Below are positions 35,901-44,826 of a DNA stretch of 64,000 bases, piece by piece (position 1 is the stretch's first letter; each line of letters opens with the position of its first letter). A program made the translations under genes and the position numbers. The notes below the pieces were generated by a model, which saw nothing but the letters and a program-made list of their open reading frames with translations, was not told where the DNA came from and searched no databases. Location of the stretch: contig NMRA01000614.1 of NCBI GenBank assembly GCA_002633005.1, forward strand, positions 138,974 through 202,973, written 5' to 3'. The DNA is from Phoronis australis. Lineage: Eukaryota > Phoronida > Phoronidae.

Positions 35901-38900
35901 CGACGGAATGTAGTTAATAGGTTCATTCTAAGGGACACGGTCGGAAAAAGTTAATTGTCCACGTCTGGGCACTAAAACATCGCGCATAGCTGTGGCATCA
36001 TCGTTAGCTTCTTACAGCATTCAAAGTCTTTCGTTAGAAATTTTTTTGAATTTTTATTATCCATACAGACGTCAGTGAGAATAAGCCCCGTTGGTCTTAG
36101 CCAAAACATGTCGTATTCCCATACAAGCTTGTTGCATGCTCTTTGCGCTTAAAGTTGCTTTTTCTTTCATCGCAATAACAGCCTCACGAGGACACGGTAA
36201 GACTGCGTGTATCTTAAATTTACTCACTTCACTTGTTAAATAATACTTAAGAGTTTTAGTTAGGAAAACAGTTTGTAGCGTTTATATCAATTACCCAAAG
36301 GAAACTATGTGACAAGGAACAAGATTGCTGTGTTTTACAAACCTTGTATTATTACATACCATGCGTTATAAACTTCGCTAGTTTTGAATCAGTAATTGTA
36401 ATGAAAAGCTACGAATTGTTTTTGAAATTAATTCCCCGGTATTCGCACATTGTACTTGGACCTTGATCCATTCCCTGCACACCATCAGCTCCGACAGGGG
36501 GAGCAGTCCTTCACACCTTCGTAATTCATGTACGTCTTTACTGAGCACGACTGCTCATGTTACGTCACTTGATGTGCGTGTAAATTTATGTTTAATGTTA
36601 AACATGGGTTTACTAATTTTATGCAGTGTATACATTCAGTTTTGGTTTTCCATCTTGTCACCCTGTGTGTGTGTTTGCTCGAGGAATCTTCCAATGGGTT
36701 TTTGTGTCAAAGTAGTATGTACAAAATAAATTTATTTTGTTTTTTAATCGGTTGCACTCATTCAGTTTGCATTTGTGCACGAGAAAAAAGAAGATTTTTT
36801 TACGCGCCATCAATATGACTCTAGACTTCTTTTGCATTATTTCGAGAATTGATAAAGATATAAGTGATATTGTGAACATACGAAAATTAGAGGATAAAAT
36901 GATTGTATATGTTTTGATCAATAGTTTTCGAGTGGTCATTCATAAAGGAAAGATGGAAATGGTTTATCAAGTCTTGGTTTCGTGTTATGTTACGTCATTT
37001 CTTTTCTCAAGGGTGATTTCCAGCAGCGGACGACACCAAATAAAATGGACGAAGAGACGCTCAAATTCATTAGACAAAAACAGCCAAAACTACAGTTCAA
37101 AAAATCATCCTCATATGACAGCGAAAGTCCATTTGAAAAAGGTGGGTTTTGCGCATTTAGACGTGAATGGAGCATATTTAGGGTATTTTTAATTGCTCAG
37201 TCTTAGCAAGAACTTGGTTAACAATACAGTTCGCCTTATCTTCGTCGAAAATCAGTGCTGTAGTGATAAAATTAGAGGTAAGTCTGCGCCCAAAGCCCAC
37301 CGTATGACCTTGAGCACTTAACGTGACTTACGGTGCGTAAGGCGCTACGTTCAAATGCCAAAATGTGGTTGGCTGTGCCTACGTGCGCCTACGCCCCACT
37401 ACAGCACTGTTGAAAATAAAAGAAAAACGTCGCGGCACCAATCTCATTCGGTTTTGAAGTCTTCTTTTGCTTTCGCCATTTTCACCGAACAATCATGAGC
37501 GGACGCGCATGCGTGGCCCCCGTCAACGACGTGCAGTGCACATGACTTGCTTTCTTGAATCCACAGTGCCTGTTTATTCGTAAATGATAAAAGCCTAGAT
37601 TGCATAAAGCGGCACAGCGAAAGGTTTGAAAAACAAAATTGTGGTTGCTAAATGCCAAAATACAGTAAATACGAAAATACATGGTCACTGCTTGAGAACG
37701 ACTTGAATTGATGTTGTACGGTATGTGTTTCGTCTCCAGCTATCTCTTTTGACACATAAAATGTTGTCTTCATAACTACACGAATACATCAGCTCTAAGT
37801 TTATAGCTGGAATGATGGCGACGTTTCAACGTACGAAAAACGGGACGAATGGAATTTAATTGGCTGTAAAACGACGGTATTTTAATAATAAAATTAGGCT
37901 GAAACTCTGAACATCTTGGTTATTTATAGAATACGAGCCAAAGCATCAACAGAAAAGCAGCGTAACTCGGCAGGCGCAACAACCACGAGTTCCGGACAAC
38001 TTGAAACGTCGTGGAACAGTCGATATGTCGTCGGACGAAGAGGATGCCGAAATAGTCGAACTATCGCCTGAAAAGGCGACGTCAACATACGAACCGGACG
38101 TTCTCTTACGCAGGAAAAATTCGATGAATTCAATTGCAGGTACGAGAATGCCACGCTCTTAAAATCTAACATGATGCCTTGCGTGAGATCTTGAGTTCGT
38201 TGCGTTCAAATTTACGACATAAAAACTGTCCAATCGTTGACGTAGCCAACAGTAAAGAGCATAGATTCAGCATAGGTGTATTTCTTGAATGCAGGGAGAT
38301 CGCAAAGTCTTATGCAATGCATCTTCACAGGTTTCTTACATCACTTTCTTGAAGAAAGTAATGTTCTGAATCTCCGTTATGTGAGATTAGAATTTAGCAA
38401 TGACAGAACTGACAATGGGGTTTTGAAAGTACATTATGAAGCTTTCTTTTTTCATTAAAAATACTTCTATTTCAAACTCAGTTGGCAATGTTTTTATGGC
38501 CTAAAACAAACAGTAAACGAAAGATCAGATCAAAATTTGTCTTGTGCTTCGATCGAATAGGATTAAGCTAAAACAGGCTACCCGAACTACACGGCACTGT
38601 AACTGATTCGGCTCTACTGACATAAAAACAACCTCCCCCCACATACAAACGGCTCACTGACTCACATGACTGAGCTGAGAACAACGTGCATGACTCAACG
38701 AAGAGTGCGTTGGGCGAGTTTACAGGTGATCGAGTCGTATTTGCCATCCAAGAAACGCGTTTTGGTTGCAGTCGTTCATGTGCGTCAGTGAAACACTCCA
38801 CTGAGTTCGCGAGCCGTTTGATTGAGCAAGTGCAGTGTTGTTCGGGTAGCCGCTAAACGCAAAAGTGTCGCAAAATAACATCAATATACCGTAGGCCTAT

Positions 38901-40267
38901 ACAAGGAATAAAAAAACTATTGGTTTAGGAATGAAGATAGAATTCTCATACTGAACACGCACACTCAAGGCAAATGTTCATTTTAGGTGCACTGTCGAGC
39001 GTCATAAGTGCCGTCTCGGGTCAACGTAAAAAAGGTCCGCAGGCGATGCAAACGCGTTCCTTTTATCCAAAGTCAACACATCTACAACGGGGCGCCAGCG
39101 TCTTCAGTGACGCCGTGATTCAGCCTCAGCAACCGTCACCGTTAGAGCTTAACGAACTGCCTAGTCCACGCGCTGCAGAAGTACAATACCTCCAGCCGCC
39201 GCTTACCACATCAGCCTCAGCCTCTAGCTCATCTTCACACATACCAAAGTCTTGCTCCAACACGACGGGTCCTCTGTCTGGCCACTCGCCTGTAGAGTAT
39301 GATGTGGTTCATGGTCACCCGGAAAAGTGCAGCATTAGGTCCTTCAGCGACATCGACATCCGACTGGAAGCTATCAACGAGTAAGTAAATCAATGATATT
39401 GAAAATGTCGCCGCCTTTGTCACGCAAGACTGGTAACCGGGCACGGGTCCAGGTGGGTTCTATGGTACCTGAACCATGGGCGGCGCACCTTCGGGGGCTG
39501 GGGGCTATAGCCTACACTTATTTCAATGCTGTGCCGCCCATCGTCGGGTCCCCTCTACTCGGCCACTTTTGTATTGATGCAATGGAGGCATACTAAGTGC
39601 CCCTTGTCAGTCCTTTGACAAACCTATAATGATGATCCTGGATCCGCGTCTGGTTACTGTGAGCATTTGAAGGCTGGAGTTGAGTAGTCCAATATTTTAT
39701 ACTTTTGGGAACTCAAATAAATAGAGTTTTGTGACGACGAACCAGATGGACCACAGAATGTTTACGAATAAAACAAAGATCCCAGATCGATTAATTGCTC
39801 ACAAGGGAGGATACGTCCAGACAGTGTCATTTTTGTTTGATTTACAATTTTTGTTAGCTTATTGTCAGTGCTGAAGTTCTTGTGGCCGATCTAGTGTCAG
39901 GAATGGATCTGGACTGTTTAGAAAGTTCAAACAAGAGCCGTGCGGCAGCAATGATATTATTCGATATTACAGGAGAATGAACAACTTTGAGAACAACTTG
40001 TGCACGACAGTCGACGCCATTTTGGAGATTCTGGGTCACAAGCCACAGATAATTCGAGAACAATTCCTGCAGCGTACAACGCGTCCTAAAGTTTTATTTA
40101 GTGACTCTCTTCTCACGGCAGCGCCAAGCTCGAGCGTTGGCACGGGAACGCCGTCCAGCGCGAGCGAGGTCACTGTTGCTCAGCGTTCACCTTCAGACTG
40201 CATAATGACAATACCGCATCTCGTGAAGTCTCCAAGCGAAACTAGTGGCATCCTGAAACGGTATTAA
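23442..40267 (+). CDS. KCNH (erg-like): Erg-type voltage-gated K+ channel (KCNH2/6/7-like), 10 visible exons, 5' end missing
   Basis: Exons: 23442-23918, 24395-24794, 28659-28858, 29395-29494, 33069-33224, 34253-34446, 37012-37141, 37930-38139, 38987-39380 and 39973-40267. All introns are GT-AG and all phases agree, giving 851 residues and a TAA stop. Residue numbers count from the first visible codon. S1 is about 43-64, S2 95-112 and S3 136-153. S4 is about 166-182 with regularly spaced Arg ([14 protein letters not shown]). S5 is about 190-212, the filter SIGFGN is 268-273, and S6 is about 281-305. A C-linker follows, then the cyclic-nucleotide-binding homology domain (about 394-509) ending TFNLRK. 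Its FNL matches the intrinsic-ligand motif of Erg channels. The C tail is Ser/Pro-rich. Such channels repolarise excitable membranes at the plasma membrane as tetramers. [11 protein letters not shown] and [14 protein letters not shown] place it with Erg rather than Eag or Elk. No start codon and no PAS domain are visible. The Erg assignment is firm; orthology to one vertebrate paralogue is not. Confidence 0.96.
24395..24794 (+). CDS. KCNH exon: S4, S5, pore and first part of S6
   Basis: The acceptor is TTCTATAG and the donor GTAAGT; the exon enters in phase 0 and leaves in phase 1. It carries the S4 arginines, a turret with an NDT sequon (possible N-glycosylation near the site used in vertebrate Erg), the pore helix and SIGFGN. 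The positions equal to human ERG1 S620 and S631 are Thr (24707-24709) and Ala (24740-24742). Confidence 0.95.
25619..26131 (-). mobile_element. TTAAAAGGAT MITE, copy A, with nested hairpin elements
   Basis: The left end TTTAAAAGGATGCTAAATCC and the right end ACCGGGTTTGGTATCCTTAA are the inverted termini of the elements at 26605-26950 and 30968-31340, and the interior matches them on the opposite strand. At about 513 bases it is longer than its relatives because two GC-rich hairpin units (25683-25835) sit inside it. That makes it a nested insertion. It is noncoding. Confidence 0.65.
25683..25835. mobile_element. GC-rich hairpin element, two tandem units
   Basis: Each unit has G-runs, then GGGGCTATATCCCCC or GGGGGCTTAGCCCCCC, then a T-rich TTTCTTCAGTG stretch and a GCCGCCCATGC-type end. 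The same unit recurs at 30763-30920, 39475-39541 and 47767-47859. The flanks GCATGG and CCATGC are complementary. Confidence 0.6.
26605..26950 (+). mobile_element. TTAAAAGGAT MITE, copy B
   Basis: It starts TTTAAAAAGATACCGAAGCC and ends AGGGTTTAGCATCCTTTTAA, imperfect inverted termini. Its interior (GAAACAAAATAATTCTCTGT, then CAAACGTGACCTACACTTAA) matches copy C at 30968-31340 and the reverse complement of copy A. It is noncoding and about 346 bases long. Confidence 0.7.
28093..28180 (-). repeat. Dispersed ~90-bp repeat, copy c
   Basis: Its reverse complement shares GTGCTTCGCTTGTAAT and TTGCGTTTTCGCGAGATT with the copies at 473-575 and 2835-2925. Confidence 0.45.
28434..28592 (+). mobile_element. 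CAGNGGCGGATC MITE with 5-bp target duplication
   Basis: It starts CAGGGGCGGATCCAGAGG and ends CTAAATCCGCCACTG, imperfect inverted termini. It is flanked on both sides by CGCAT, a 5-bp direct repeat. The interior, including TATTAGCCAGGATTTTGCC and ATTCGCA, is closely matched by the element at 62152-62311. It is noncoding and 159 bases long. Confidence 0.8.
28659..28858 (+). CDS. KCNH exon: distal S6 and C-linker
   Basis: The acceptor is GTTCCAG and the donor GTCTGT; the exon runs from phase 1 to phase 0. The split codon gives Ser, then [14 protein letters not shown] (distal S6) and the C-linker through [13 protein letters not shown], nearly identical in pattern to vertebrate ERG. The position equal to human ERG1 Y652 is Ser (28667-28669); the F656 equivalent is still Phe. 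Confidence 0.94.
28859..29394. other. KCNH intron
   Basis: No repeat family or coding segment recognised. Confidence 0.8.
29395..29494 (+). CDS. KCNH exon: end of C-linker
   Basis: The acceptor is ATTTCAG and the donor GTACGT; the exon runs from phase 0 to phase 1. It encodes [18 protein letters not shown] and then RGASPG, the typical link into the cyclic-nucleotide-binding homology fold. Confidence 0.94.
30763..30920. mobile_element. GC-rich hairpin element, two units in inverted order
   Basis: Two adjacent units (about 30763-30834 and 30844-30920) each read GGCGG or GGTGG, a short stretch with ACTGAAATAAG, then GGGGGNTATANCCCCC and a GGTGCGCGCCGA or GGTGCGCCGCCCATGC end. They are the reverse complement of the orientation at 25683-25835 and lie just upstream of a TTAAAAGGAT MITE. 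Confidence 0.65.
30968..31340 (+). mobile_element. TTAAAAGGAT MITE, copy C
   Basis: It begins GTTAAAAGGATACCTAGTCC and ends AGGGTTTAGTATTCTTTTTA. It shares its interior (CAAGCGTGACCTATGCTTTT, then GATGCATTAGTAGGTGACAG) with copy B in the same orientation. It is noncoding. Confidence 0.7.
31930..32676 (+). mobile_element. Penelope-like retroelement, 5'-truncated, GIY-YIG endonuclease domain
   Basis: An open frame of 201 codons runs from 32071 to 32676. It is open without an ATG back to about 31950, where in-frame stops appear. The N-terminal part has the Cys cluster [12 protein letters not shown] seen between the reverse transcriptase and endonuclease of Penelope-like elements. A GIY-YIG fold follows: [19 protein letters not shown], then TRFRNHR, then a GNHF...NHN segment and an [17 protein letters not shown] end. 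In the full element this nuclease nicks target DNA for target-primed reverse transcription. The reverse transcriptase is missing here, so this is a dead 5'-truncated copy inside a KCNH intron. The endonuclease frame is intact and A+T-rich, suggesting a fairly recent insertion. Confidence 0.85.
33069..33224 (+). CDS. KCNH exon: first half of CNB homology domain
   Basis: The acceptor is CTTTCAG and the donor GTAATG; it enters and leaves in phase 1. It encodes [19 protein letters not shown], then [20 protein letters not shown], the beta-roll start conserved in all KCNH channels. Confidence 0.94.
33225..34252. other. KCNH intron
   Basis: A 64-codon frame at 33493-33687 has an acceptor-like CACAG upstream. 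It does not match any KCNH segment, and neighbouring exons join in phase without it. Nothing else is recognisable. Confidence 0.7.
34253..34446 (+). CDS. KCNH exon: second half of CNB homology domain
   Basis: The acceptor is CTTTTCAG and the donor GTGAGT; it runs from phase 1 to phase 0. It encodes [28 protein letters not shown], then [12 protein letters not shown] and TFNLRK. The FNL triplet corresponds to the intrinsic ligand that fills the nucleotide pocket in ERG channels. Confidence 0.94.
34447..37011. other. KCNH intron
   Basis: It contains one MITE-like element at 35531-35652. The A+T-rich open frames at 36463-36939 lie on both strands and overlap each other; none matches a known family. 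Confidence 0.75.
35531..35652 (-). mobile_element. Palindromic MITE-like element, GTTCAGTAACGCTAGG family, copy 2
   Basis: GTTCAGTAACGCTAGGCCGG at one end and TAGCGTAGGTCGTAGCGTTA at the other are inverted. Read on the minus strand, the order of motifs matches 10331-10473. It is noncoding. Confidence 0.6.
37012..37141 (+). CDS. KCNH exon: post-CNBHD linker
   Basis: The acceptor is TTCTCAAG and the donor GTGGGT; it runs from phase 0 to phase 1. It encodes a basic, Lys/Gln-rich linker beginning [11 protein letters not shown] and ending [10 protein letters not shown]. An in-frame alternative acceptor (TTTCCAG) four codons in is possible. There is little sequence similarity to vertebrate ERG, as expected in this variable region; support comes from frame and splice phase. 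Confidence 0.82.
37142..37929. other. KCNH intron
   Basis: Nothing recognisable. Confidence 0.75.
37930..38139 (+). CDS. KCNH exon: C-terminal tail
   Basis: The acceptor is TTTATAG and the donor GTACGA; it enters and leaves in phase 1. It encodes a charged tail with [20 protein letters not shown] and a basic [10 protein letters not shown] stretch that could be phosphorylated by basophilic kinases. The frame is open for its full length. Confidence 0.85.
38140..38986. other. KCNH intron
   Basis: Nothing recognisable. Confidence 0.75.
38987..39380 (+). CDS. KCNH exon: Ser/Pro-rich tail
   Basis: The acceptor is TCATTTTAG and the donor GTAAGT; it runs from phase 1 to phase 2. It starts [12 protein letters not shown], which parallels the LSGAFSGVSNIFSF segment of vertebrate ERG. 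It then runs through Gln/Pro/Ser-rich sequence to [12 protein letters not shown], the start of the region that forms a C-terminal coiled coil in ERG. Confidence 0.9.
39381..39972. other. KCNH last intron
   Basis: It contains one GC-rich hairpin element at 39475-39541; otherwise nothing recognisable. Confidence 0.75.
39475..39541. mobile_element. GC-rich hairpin element, single unit
   Basis: CATGGGCGGCGCAC at the left is complementary to GTGCCGCCCAT at the right. Between them are GGGGGCTATAGCC and ACTTATTTCAATGCT. This is the most compact copy of the family, about 67 bases. Confidence 0.65.
39973..40267 (+). CDS. KCNH last coding exon
   Basis: The acceptor is ATTACAG, entered in phase 2, ending at TAA (40265-40267). 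It completes the putative coiled coil ([19 protein letters not shown]), then a Ser/Thr-rich end finishing SGILKRY. Length and composition fit the C terminus of an Erg-type channel. Confidence 0.9.
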
Positions 40268-41940
40268 TTCTCTTTACGAACATGTGCTGAGTCGAATTAC
40301 GCCGTTGAAGGAGATCGAAGCCGCGAATGATGGTCCTCAAAACAGATAAAAAATTCCAACTACAATCATGAAGAGTTGCCAATTCTTTCTTTGATCGTGT
40401 TCATCTGTATCTCCAGGAAACTACTCACTTTAATCAACAAGGATTTAGATTACAATACGCACATGTTATTCAGTCAACCATTCGTTACCAGTTCCAGCCA
40501 AATACCGATGACTTTGGTTATCATGTTATTTCAGTTTTAGGTTGAAGACCCGAAAAGTTTAGTTGATTCACACATCAGTAACAACTAAGATAAATTCGAA
40601 AGTGATGGCTATATGGAACGTGATATACAACTGTATCTTCAACCATCTTTTACTGTACAAGTTTCAGTTGAAATGATGATCAGAATCGTTCGGTTCTCGA
40701 TTATACAGCATCCTGGTGGTATGGAATGACGAGTGGACTTTTGTCTCGTTTTCTACTTTTTTCCGATTTATTTGTTTCTCCGAGGCGGACCTTTTTGCCC
40801 GCTTCGCCATATGGGGGCTCGTCTCGAGCCAGCCTGGGTGGGCGCATGCGAGTTCGTTCCTAAATGCATATTCTAGATTAGTTACTCCACCTCGCCTCGT
40901 TTTCTTAGATATACTCGGGAGATTAAGAAATGATACGTTGGCTGTGCCTGCTGCGGCACTGCCGCGTCGGCCATTTTGGCGGCGTCCAGGTAACAACGAA
41001 AGAGTAGGAGGTCACCGCCTCGACTCGATGTCAGTCAACTTTGCTTGGTAGTATTTGTAGGAATGGGCGATTAGTGATAAACAGGTTTTAAATTGTAGCT
41101 TTCACCTCAAGTGAAAACTAGTGATTTTAAGAACCCTGTCATGCGTTTTTGGCTGTAAAACCGACTGTGTCCCTTTAAAGGTCGAATGCCGGCATGAGGT
41201 ATAACCTGAAAATTCATCGGATGAGTCGTAGAAAGGGTTATACAACTGAAGTAGCGTGTGCTCGTTACAAATAGCAATCTGCAGGTCATTATATAATCAG
41301 TACGTTACATCTTATACTTTATTCATGAGCTCACTTTTGGAATTAAGTCAAAAAAATGGAAATTCAAACTAAGCTAATCGAAAAATATAATGTGAAATTC
41401 AATTCATCAATATTTATATTGTCGTAGAAGAAAAGCGAGTTGTATCTCATTTCGTATACTTGCTAAAATCCTCCATGTCGAGAAAAAATGAAGGTCCCTG
41501 GTCGGCGCTCATAGGTGTACTTCAAAATTCTCTGTTCATACTCTTTACCTCTGGTGTATACTTCCCTCTAAATTTAGCACTACACCACTAGGACTTATAT
41601 GATTTAGTACAGTGTATATAAACTTGTATTTTGAGCAGACTGAAGTGTTTTTTGTTAATCACGACTGTCTTTAAAAGTGACATCCCAGACAAATATCGTA
41701 CTGTGCTAGCAAATTCCCGGCGGAGCGGGATCGCGTATATGGTCGTTTTTCCGTAAACAAATGTTATAAATCCCCATTGTTTCACGGGGAAAGAATACAG
41801 TGTTTAGTTAATAATGGTCTGTAGGACAATTGGGCTGCCTGTGTTACGTTTTAACTTGTGCATTGAAGTATACTTTGTGCACTTGGTTTTGTTTGATACG
41901 ATTGTTTTGATAAAATGAAAAATATAAAATAAAGACCTCA
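40268..41940 (+). other. Probable KCNH 3' UTR and polyadenylation region
   Basis: A candidate AATAAA signal lies at 41928-41933. A G+C-richer patch at 40870-41000 contrasts with the A+T-rich surroundings. On the minus strand this patch has an ATG in a strong Kozak-like context at 40974, opening only 30 codons. No transcript evidence is available, so the UTR end is a guess. Confidence 0.4.
41568..41594 (-). repeat. Fragment of tRNA-like SINE
   Basis: AATTTAGCACTACACCACT is shared with the tRNA-like repeat at 22180-22260. Only the A-box part is left. Confidence 0.35.
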
Positions 41941-42078
41941 ATCGCATGTGTTATGACTGAAGGTTTGATCTGAAAATACAAGTAAAACAATACCTTTCCA
42001 TTGCACATTTATTATAAACCTCTCTTTCAATTATAAATATGTAAATCTTAAACCAGGGTGGAAATATAGATCCCAAAC

Positions 42079-43088
42079 CAGTGGCGGATCTAGGATATCA
42101 CAAGGGGGGGGCCCAACATTTTGTCCGGCTGTAAGCATTTGCGCAAACTGAACCACGATTGTAGATGCGCATAGCACCGAATGGGGGGAGGTCGGGAGGG
42201 GGGTTTGCCCCCCNNNNNNNNNNNNNNNNNNNNNNNNNNNNNNNNNNNNNNNNNNNNNNNNNNNNNNNNNNNNNNNNNNNNNNNNNNNNNNNNNNNNNNN
42301 NNNNNNNNNNNNNNNNNNNNNNNNNNNNNNNNNNNNNNNNNNNNNNNNNNNNNNNNNNNNNNNNNNNNNNNNNNNNNNNNNNNNNNNNNNNNNNNNNNNN
42401 NNNNNNNNNNNNNNNNNNNNNNNNNNNNNNNNNNNNNNNNNNNNNNNNNNNNNNNNNNNNNNNNNNNNNNNNNNNNNNNNNNNNNNNNNNNNNNNNNNNN
42501 NNNNNNNNNNNNNNNNNNNNNNNNNNNNNNNNNNNNNNNNNNNNNNNNNNNNNNNNNNNNNNNNNNNNNNNNNNNNNNNNNNNNNNNNNNNNNNNNNNNN
42601 NNNNNNNNNNNNNNNNNNNNNNNNNNNNNNNNNNNNNNNNNNNNNNNNNNNNNNNNNNNNNNNNNNNNNNNNNNNNNNNNNNNNNNNNNNNNNNNNNNNN
42701 NNNNNNNNNNNNNNNNNNNNNNNNNNNNNNNNNNNNNNNNNNNNNNNNNNNNNNNNNNNNNNNNNNNNNNNNNNNNNNNNNNNNNNNNNNNNNNNNNNNN
42801 NNNNNNNNNNNNNNNNNNNNNNNNNNNNNNNNNNNNNNNNNNNNNNNNNNNNNNNNNNNNNNNNNNNNNNNNNNNNNNNNNNNNNNNNNNNNNNNNNNNN
42901 NNNNNNNNNNNNNNNNNNNNNNNNNNNNNNNNNNNNNNNNNNNNNNNNNNNNNNNNNNNNNNNNNNNNNNNNNNNNNNNNNTAATTAATAAACTCACCAT
43001 TTCCCTACGCTCTTACTGTTTTATTTTTTTGCGGCAGCCAAGGGGGGGGGCCCGGGCCCCCTGGGCCCCCCCCCTAAATCCGCCTATG
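42079..43088 (+). mobile_element. CAGNGGCGGATC element spanning the assembly gap, 5-bp target duplication
   Basis: The left end is CAGTGGCGGATCTAGG and the right end TAAATCCGCCTATG, imperfect inverted termini, flanked on both sides by CAAAC. The sequence between is interrupted by 768 N, so the internal length and any transposase are unknown. Frames reported across the gap are artefacts of the Ns. Confidence 0.75.
42214..42981. other. Assembly gap
   Basis: 768 undetermined bases inside the element at 42079-43088, just after a long G-run that may have stopped sequencing or assembly. Confidence 0.99.
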
Positions 43089-43096
43089 CAAACGGA

Positions 43097-43257
43097 CATT
43101 TTAAGTCTGGTGTGCACGTCATCTGTTGGCCACATCACATCACCTAGAGACCCAAGTCTAAAAAGATTTCTGCCTCATCTGGGACTCGAACGCGGACCTT
43201 CTGCTAACCTCGCAGAAGGTCCCGAGCTTAAGATTTACATATTTACACACTCTTAGG
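43097..43257 (-). repeat. tRNA-headed SINE, left member of inverted pair
   Basis: The minus strand reads a tRNA-like head (GGTTAGCAGAAGGTCCGCG followed by a GCGTTCGAGTCCC B box). The body includes TGATGTGGCCAACAGATGAC and GTGCACACCAGACTTA, matched by 43425-43551 on the other strand. Confidence 0.6.
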
Positions 43258-43424
43258 AGTTACAGAGTGGAATGCCCACTACTAAAGTCTGATTGGATTT
43301 ATGTGTTTGGCCATGGAGAAGGTCCTTGGGCCTGAGGTTTACTTAGTTATATGGTACACTTAAGTGTTCAAGGGAGGGTTGTCCATTACCAAGTTTGATT
43401 GAATTTCTGTGTTTGACCGGCGTT

Positions 43425-43551
43425 CCCGATGGCTCAGTGGACTAGCAGAAGGTTCCTGTTTTCAGTCCTGGTCGGGCAAAAACCTTGACAGACTTATATT
43501 GATTAGGTCACCTGATGTGGCCAACAGATGGCGTGCAGACCAGACGTAAAA
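43425..43551 (+). repeat. tRNA-headed SINE, right member of inverted pair
   Basis: The head is CGATGGCTCAGTGGACTAGC (pol III A-box-like) with a degraded B box. The body is CACCTGATGTGGCCAACAGA then GCAGACCAGACGTA. It is the inverse of 43097-43257, with about 170 bases between them. Confidence 0.6.
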
Positions 43552-44658
43552 TGCGACTTCTTTCAAACAACAGTGTTTATTGCAACTTAACATCAAATCA
43601 TAGTTCAAGTCCAAGACAGTAATTCAGTATACAAAAATTAGGCAATAATTGCATTTACTCACTTTACTTTAATTCTAACATGTATCAGTCAATTGATTTA
43701 GTTAAAAACTGCATTAATTAATTTAGTTTCAAAGCTCAACAACCTTCTGACAAGTAACCGACCAAATTTAATCAGCAGATGTTTCATGTCAACATATCAA
43801 ATAAATCCTTAATAATACCAGAAATGCGTGGGAAAATGTGCCAAATATTTTTATCATATTAAGCACAGAATGAGTCAGAATGTATGACTCCACATTCACT
43901 AGAAACAGAAACTAGTTCATCAGCATTGGGGTGTTCATATTGAAAAGAGACCACAATAAACTCGGCCTTTTCACAACACCATGTATTGCATCAATAGATT
44001 TGTAAAATCCCAACTGTTGTCGAGGGGACTGTTTATCAGGAACTCAGATCAAAGTTCCTCCTGTGTGGAGTAGACCAGCAATGGCATCAAAGCACAAAAA
44101 TATTGGCTAAAATACATTGATGTATCGAGGACTAAAACTGGTGATTTTTTGACCTGCATGGGTTATAAAATTGAATTATTCATAAACAAATGAGACAGGG
44201 ACATTTTTACTCAGAACATATGACAAAACAAAAGCAAAATTGATACGTTAGGTTTTTGTTCTCCAGTACCTGGTGATGAATGGACTTAGTAATTTTTTAA
44301 AAAATGGTAGATAATTGGCCTTAGTAAGTCAGGATGCAAACGAGTACCAGAACCCTTAACGATGGACGAGATTGATATTTGGATCTAGCTTCGACTTAGA
44401 AAATGCACAAGGACTTTTTTAATGCCGAATGGTTTTTGATGGATTGAAGCATTTCTACATAAGGTTGAATCCAGCCTTGATTTACAAAATGGTGTCTTCT
44501 AGAGTTGAAATCACACACAAAGTTTTTTGGAATGCCACATGGTTTTTCCTGAATGCACGCATTTCTACAAGAGGTACGATCCATGCTTAACTAGCAACAC
44601 CTACAATAGAGTGAATTTTGACTTTTTATTTAACAGTTATCCTAACAAAGGCACTTCG
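43552..44658. other. Gene-free stretch downstream of the nucleotidyltransferase gene
   Basis: It probably includes the 3' UTR of the minus-strand gene. An AATAAA on the minus strand lies at 44625-44630, only 29 bases past the stop; another is near 43574-43579. Nothing else is recognised. Confidence 0.5.
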
Positions 44659-44826
44659 TCAACTATCTAATTTACATGGCCATCCCCTAACATCCATAAT
44701 CCATGATGTCAAAATGTGAGGATCGACATTTTCTGATAACCGTTCTTCTCGGGCAGCCAGGTCATCTTTCAACTTGGCAATTTTTTCAGTGGCAAAATCG
44801 TAAAGAGCCTCACGACACAGGTCACC
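44659..44826 (-). CDS. Nucleotidyltransferase gene exon 14 (last)
   Basis: The acceptor is TTTTGTGCAG; the exon starts in phase 0 and ends at TGA. It encodes GDLCREALYDFATEKIAKLK, an amphipathic Lys/Glu-rich helix, and a short C-terminal tail. The helix fits the end of the nucleotidyltransferase domain. Confidence 0.8.
   Translation of the reverse strand, partial: GDLCREALYDFATEKIAKLKDDLAAREERLSENVDPHILTSWIMDVRGWPCKLDS

Noticed and set aside
36463-37206. Several overlapping frames on both strands before the KCNH exon at 37012
   Set aside because: Only the 37012-37141 part in one frame has matching splice sites and phase; the rest is A+T-rich intron.
42098-43256. Long open frames of 267-363 codons on both strands
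   Set aside because: They run through the 768-base N gap; undetermined codons contain no stops, so the length is meaningless.
43425-43480. Functional tRNA gene on the plus strand
   Set aside because: The B box is degraded and a SINE body follows directly, with an inverted sister copy nearby.
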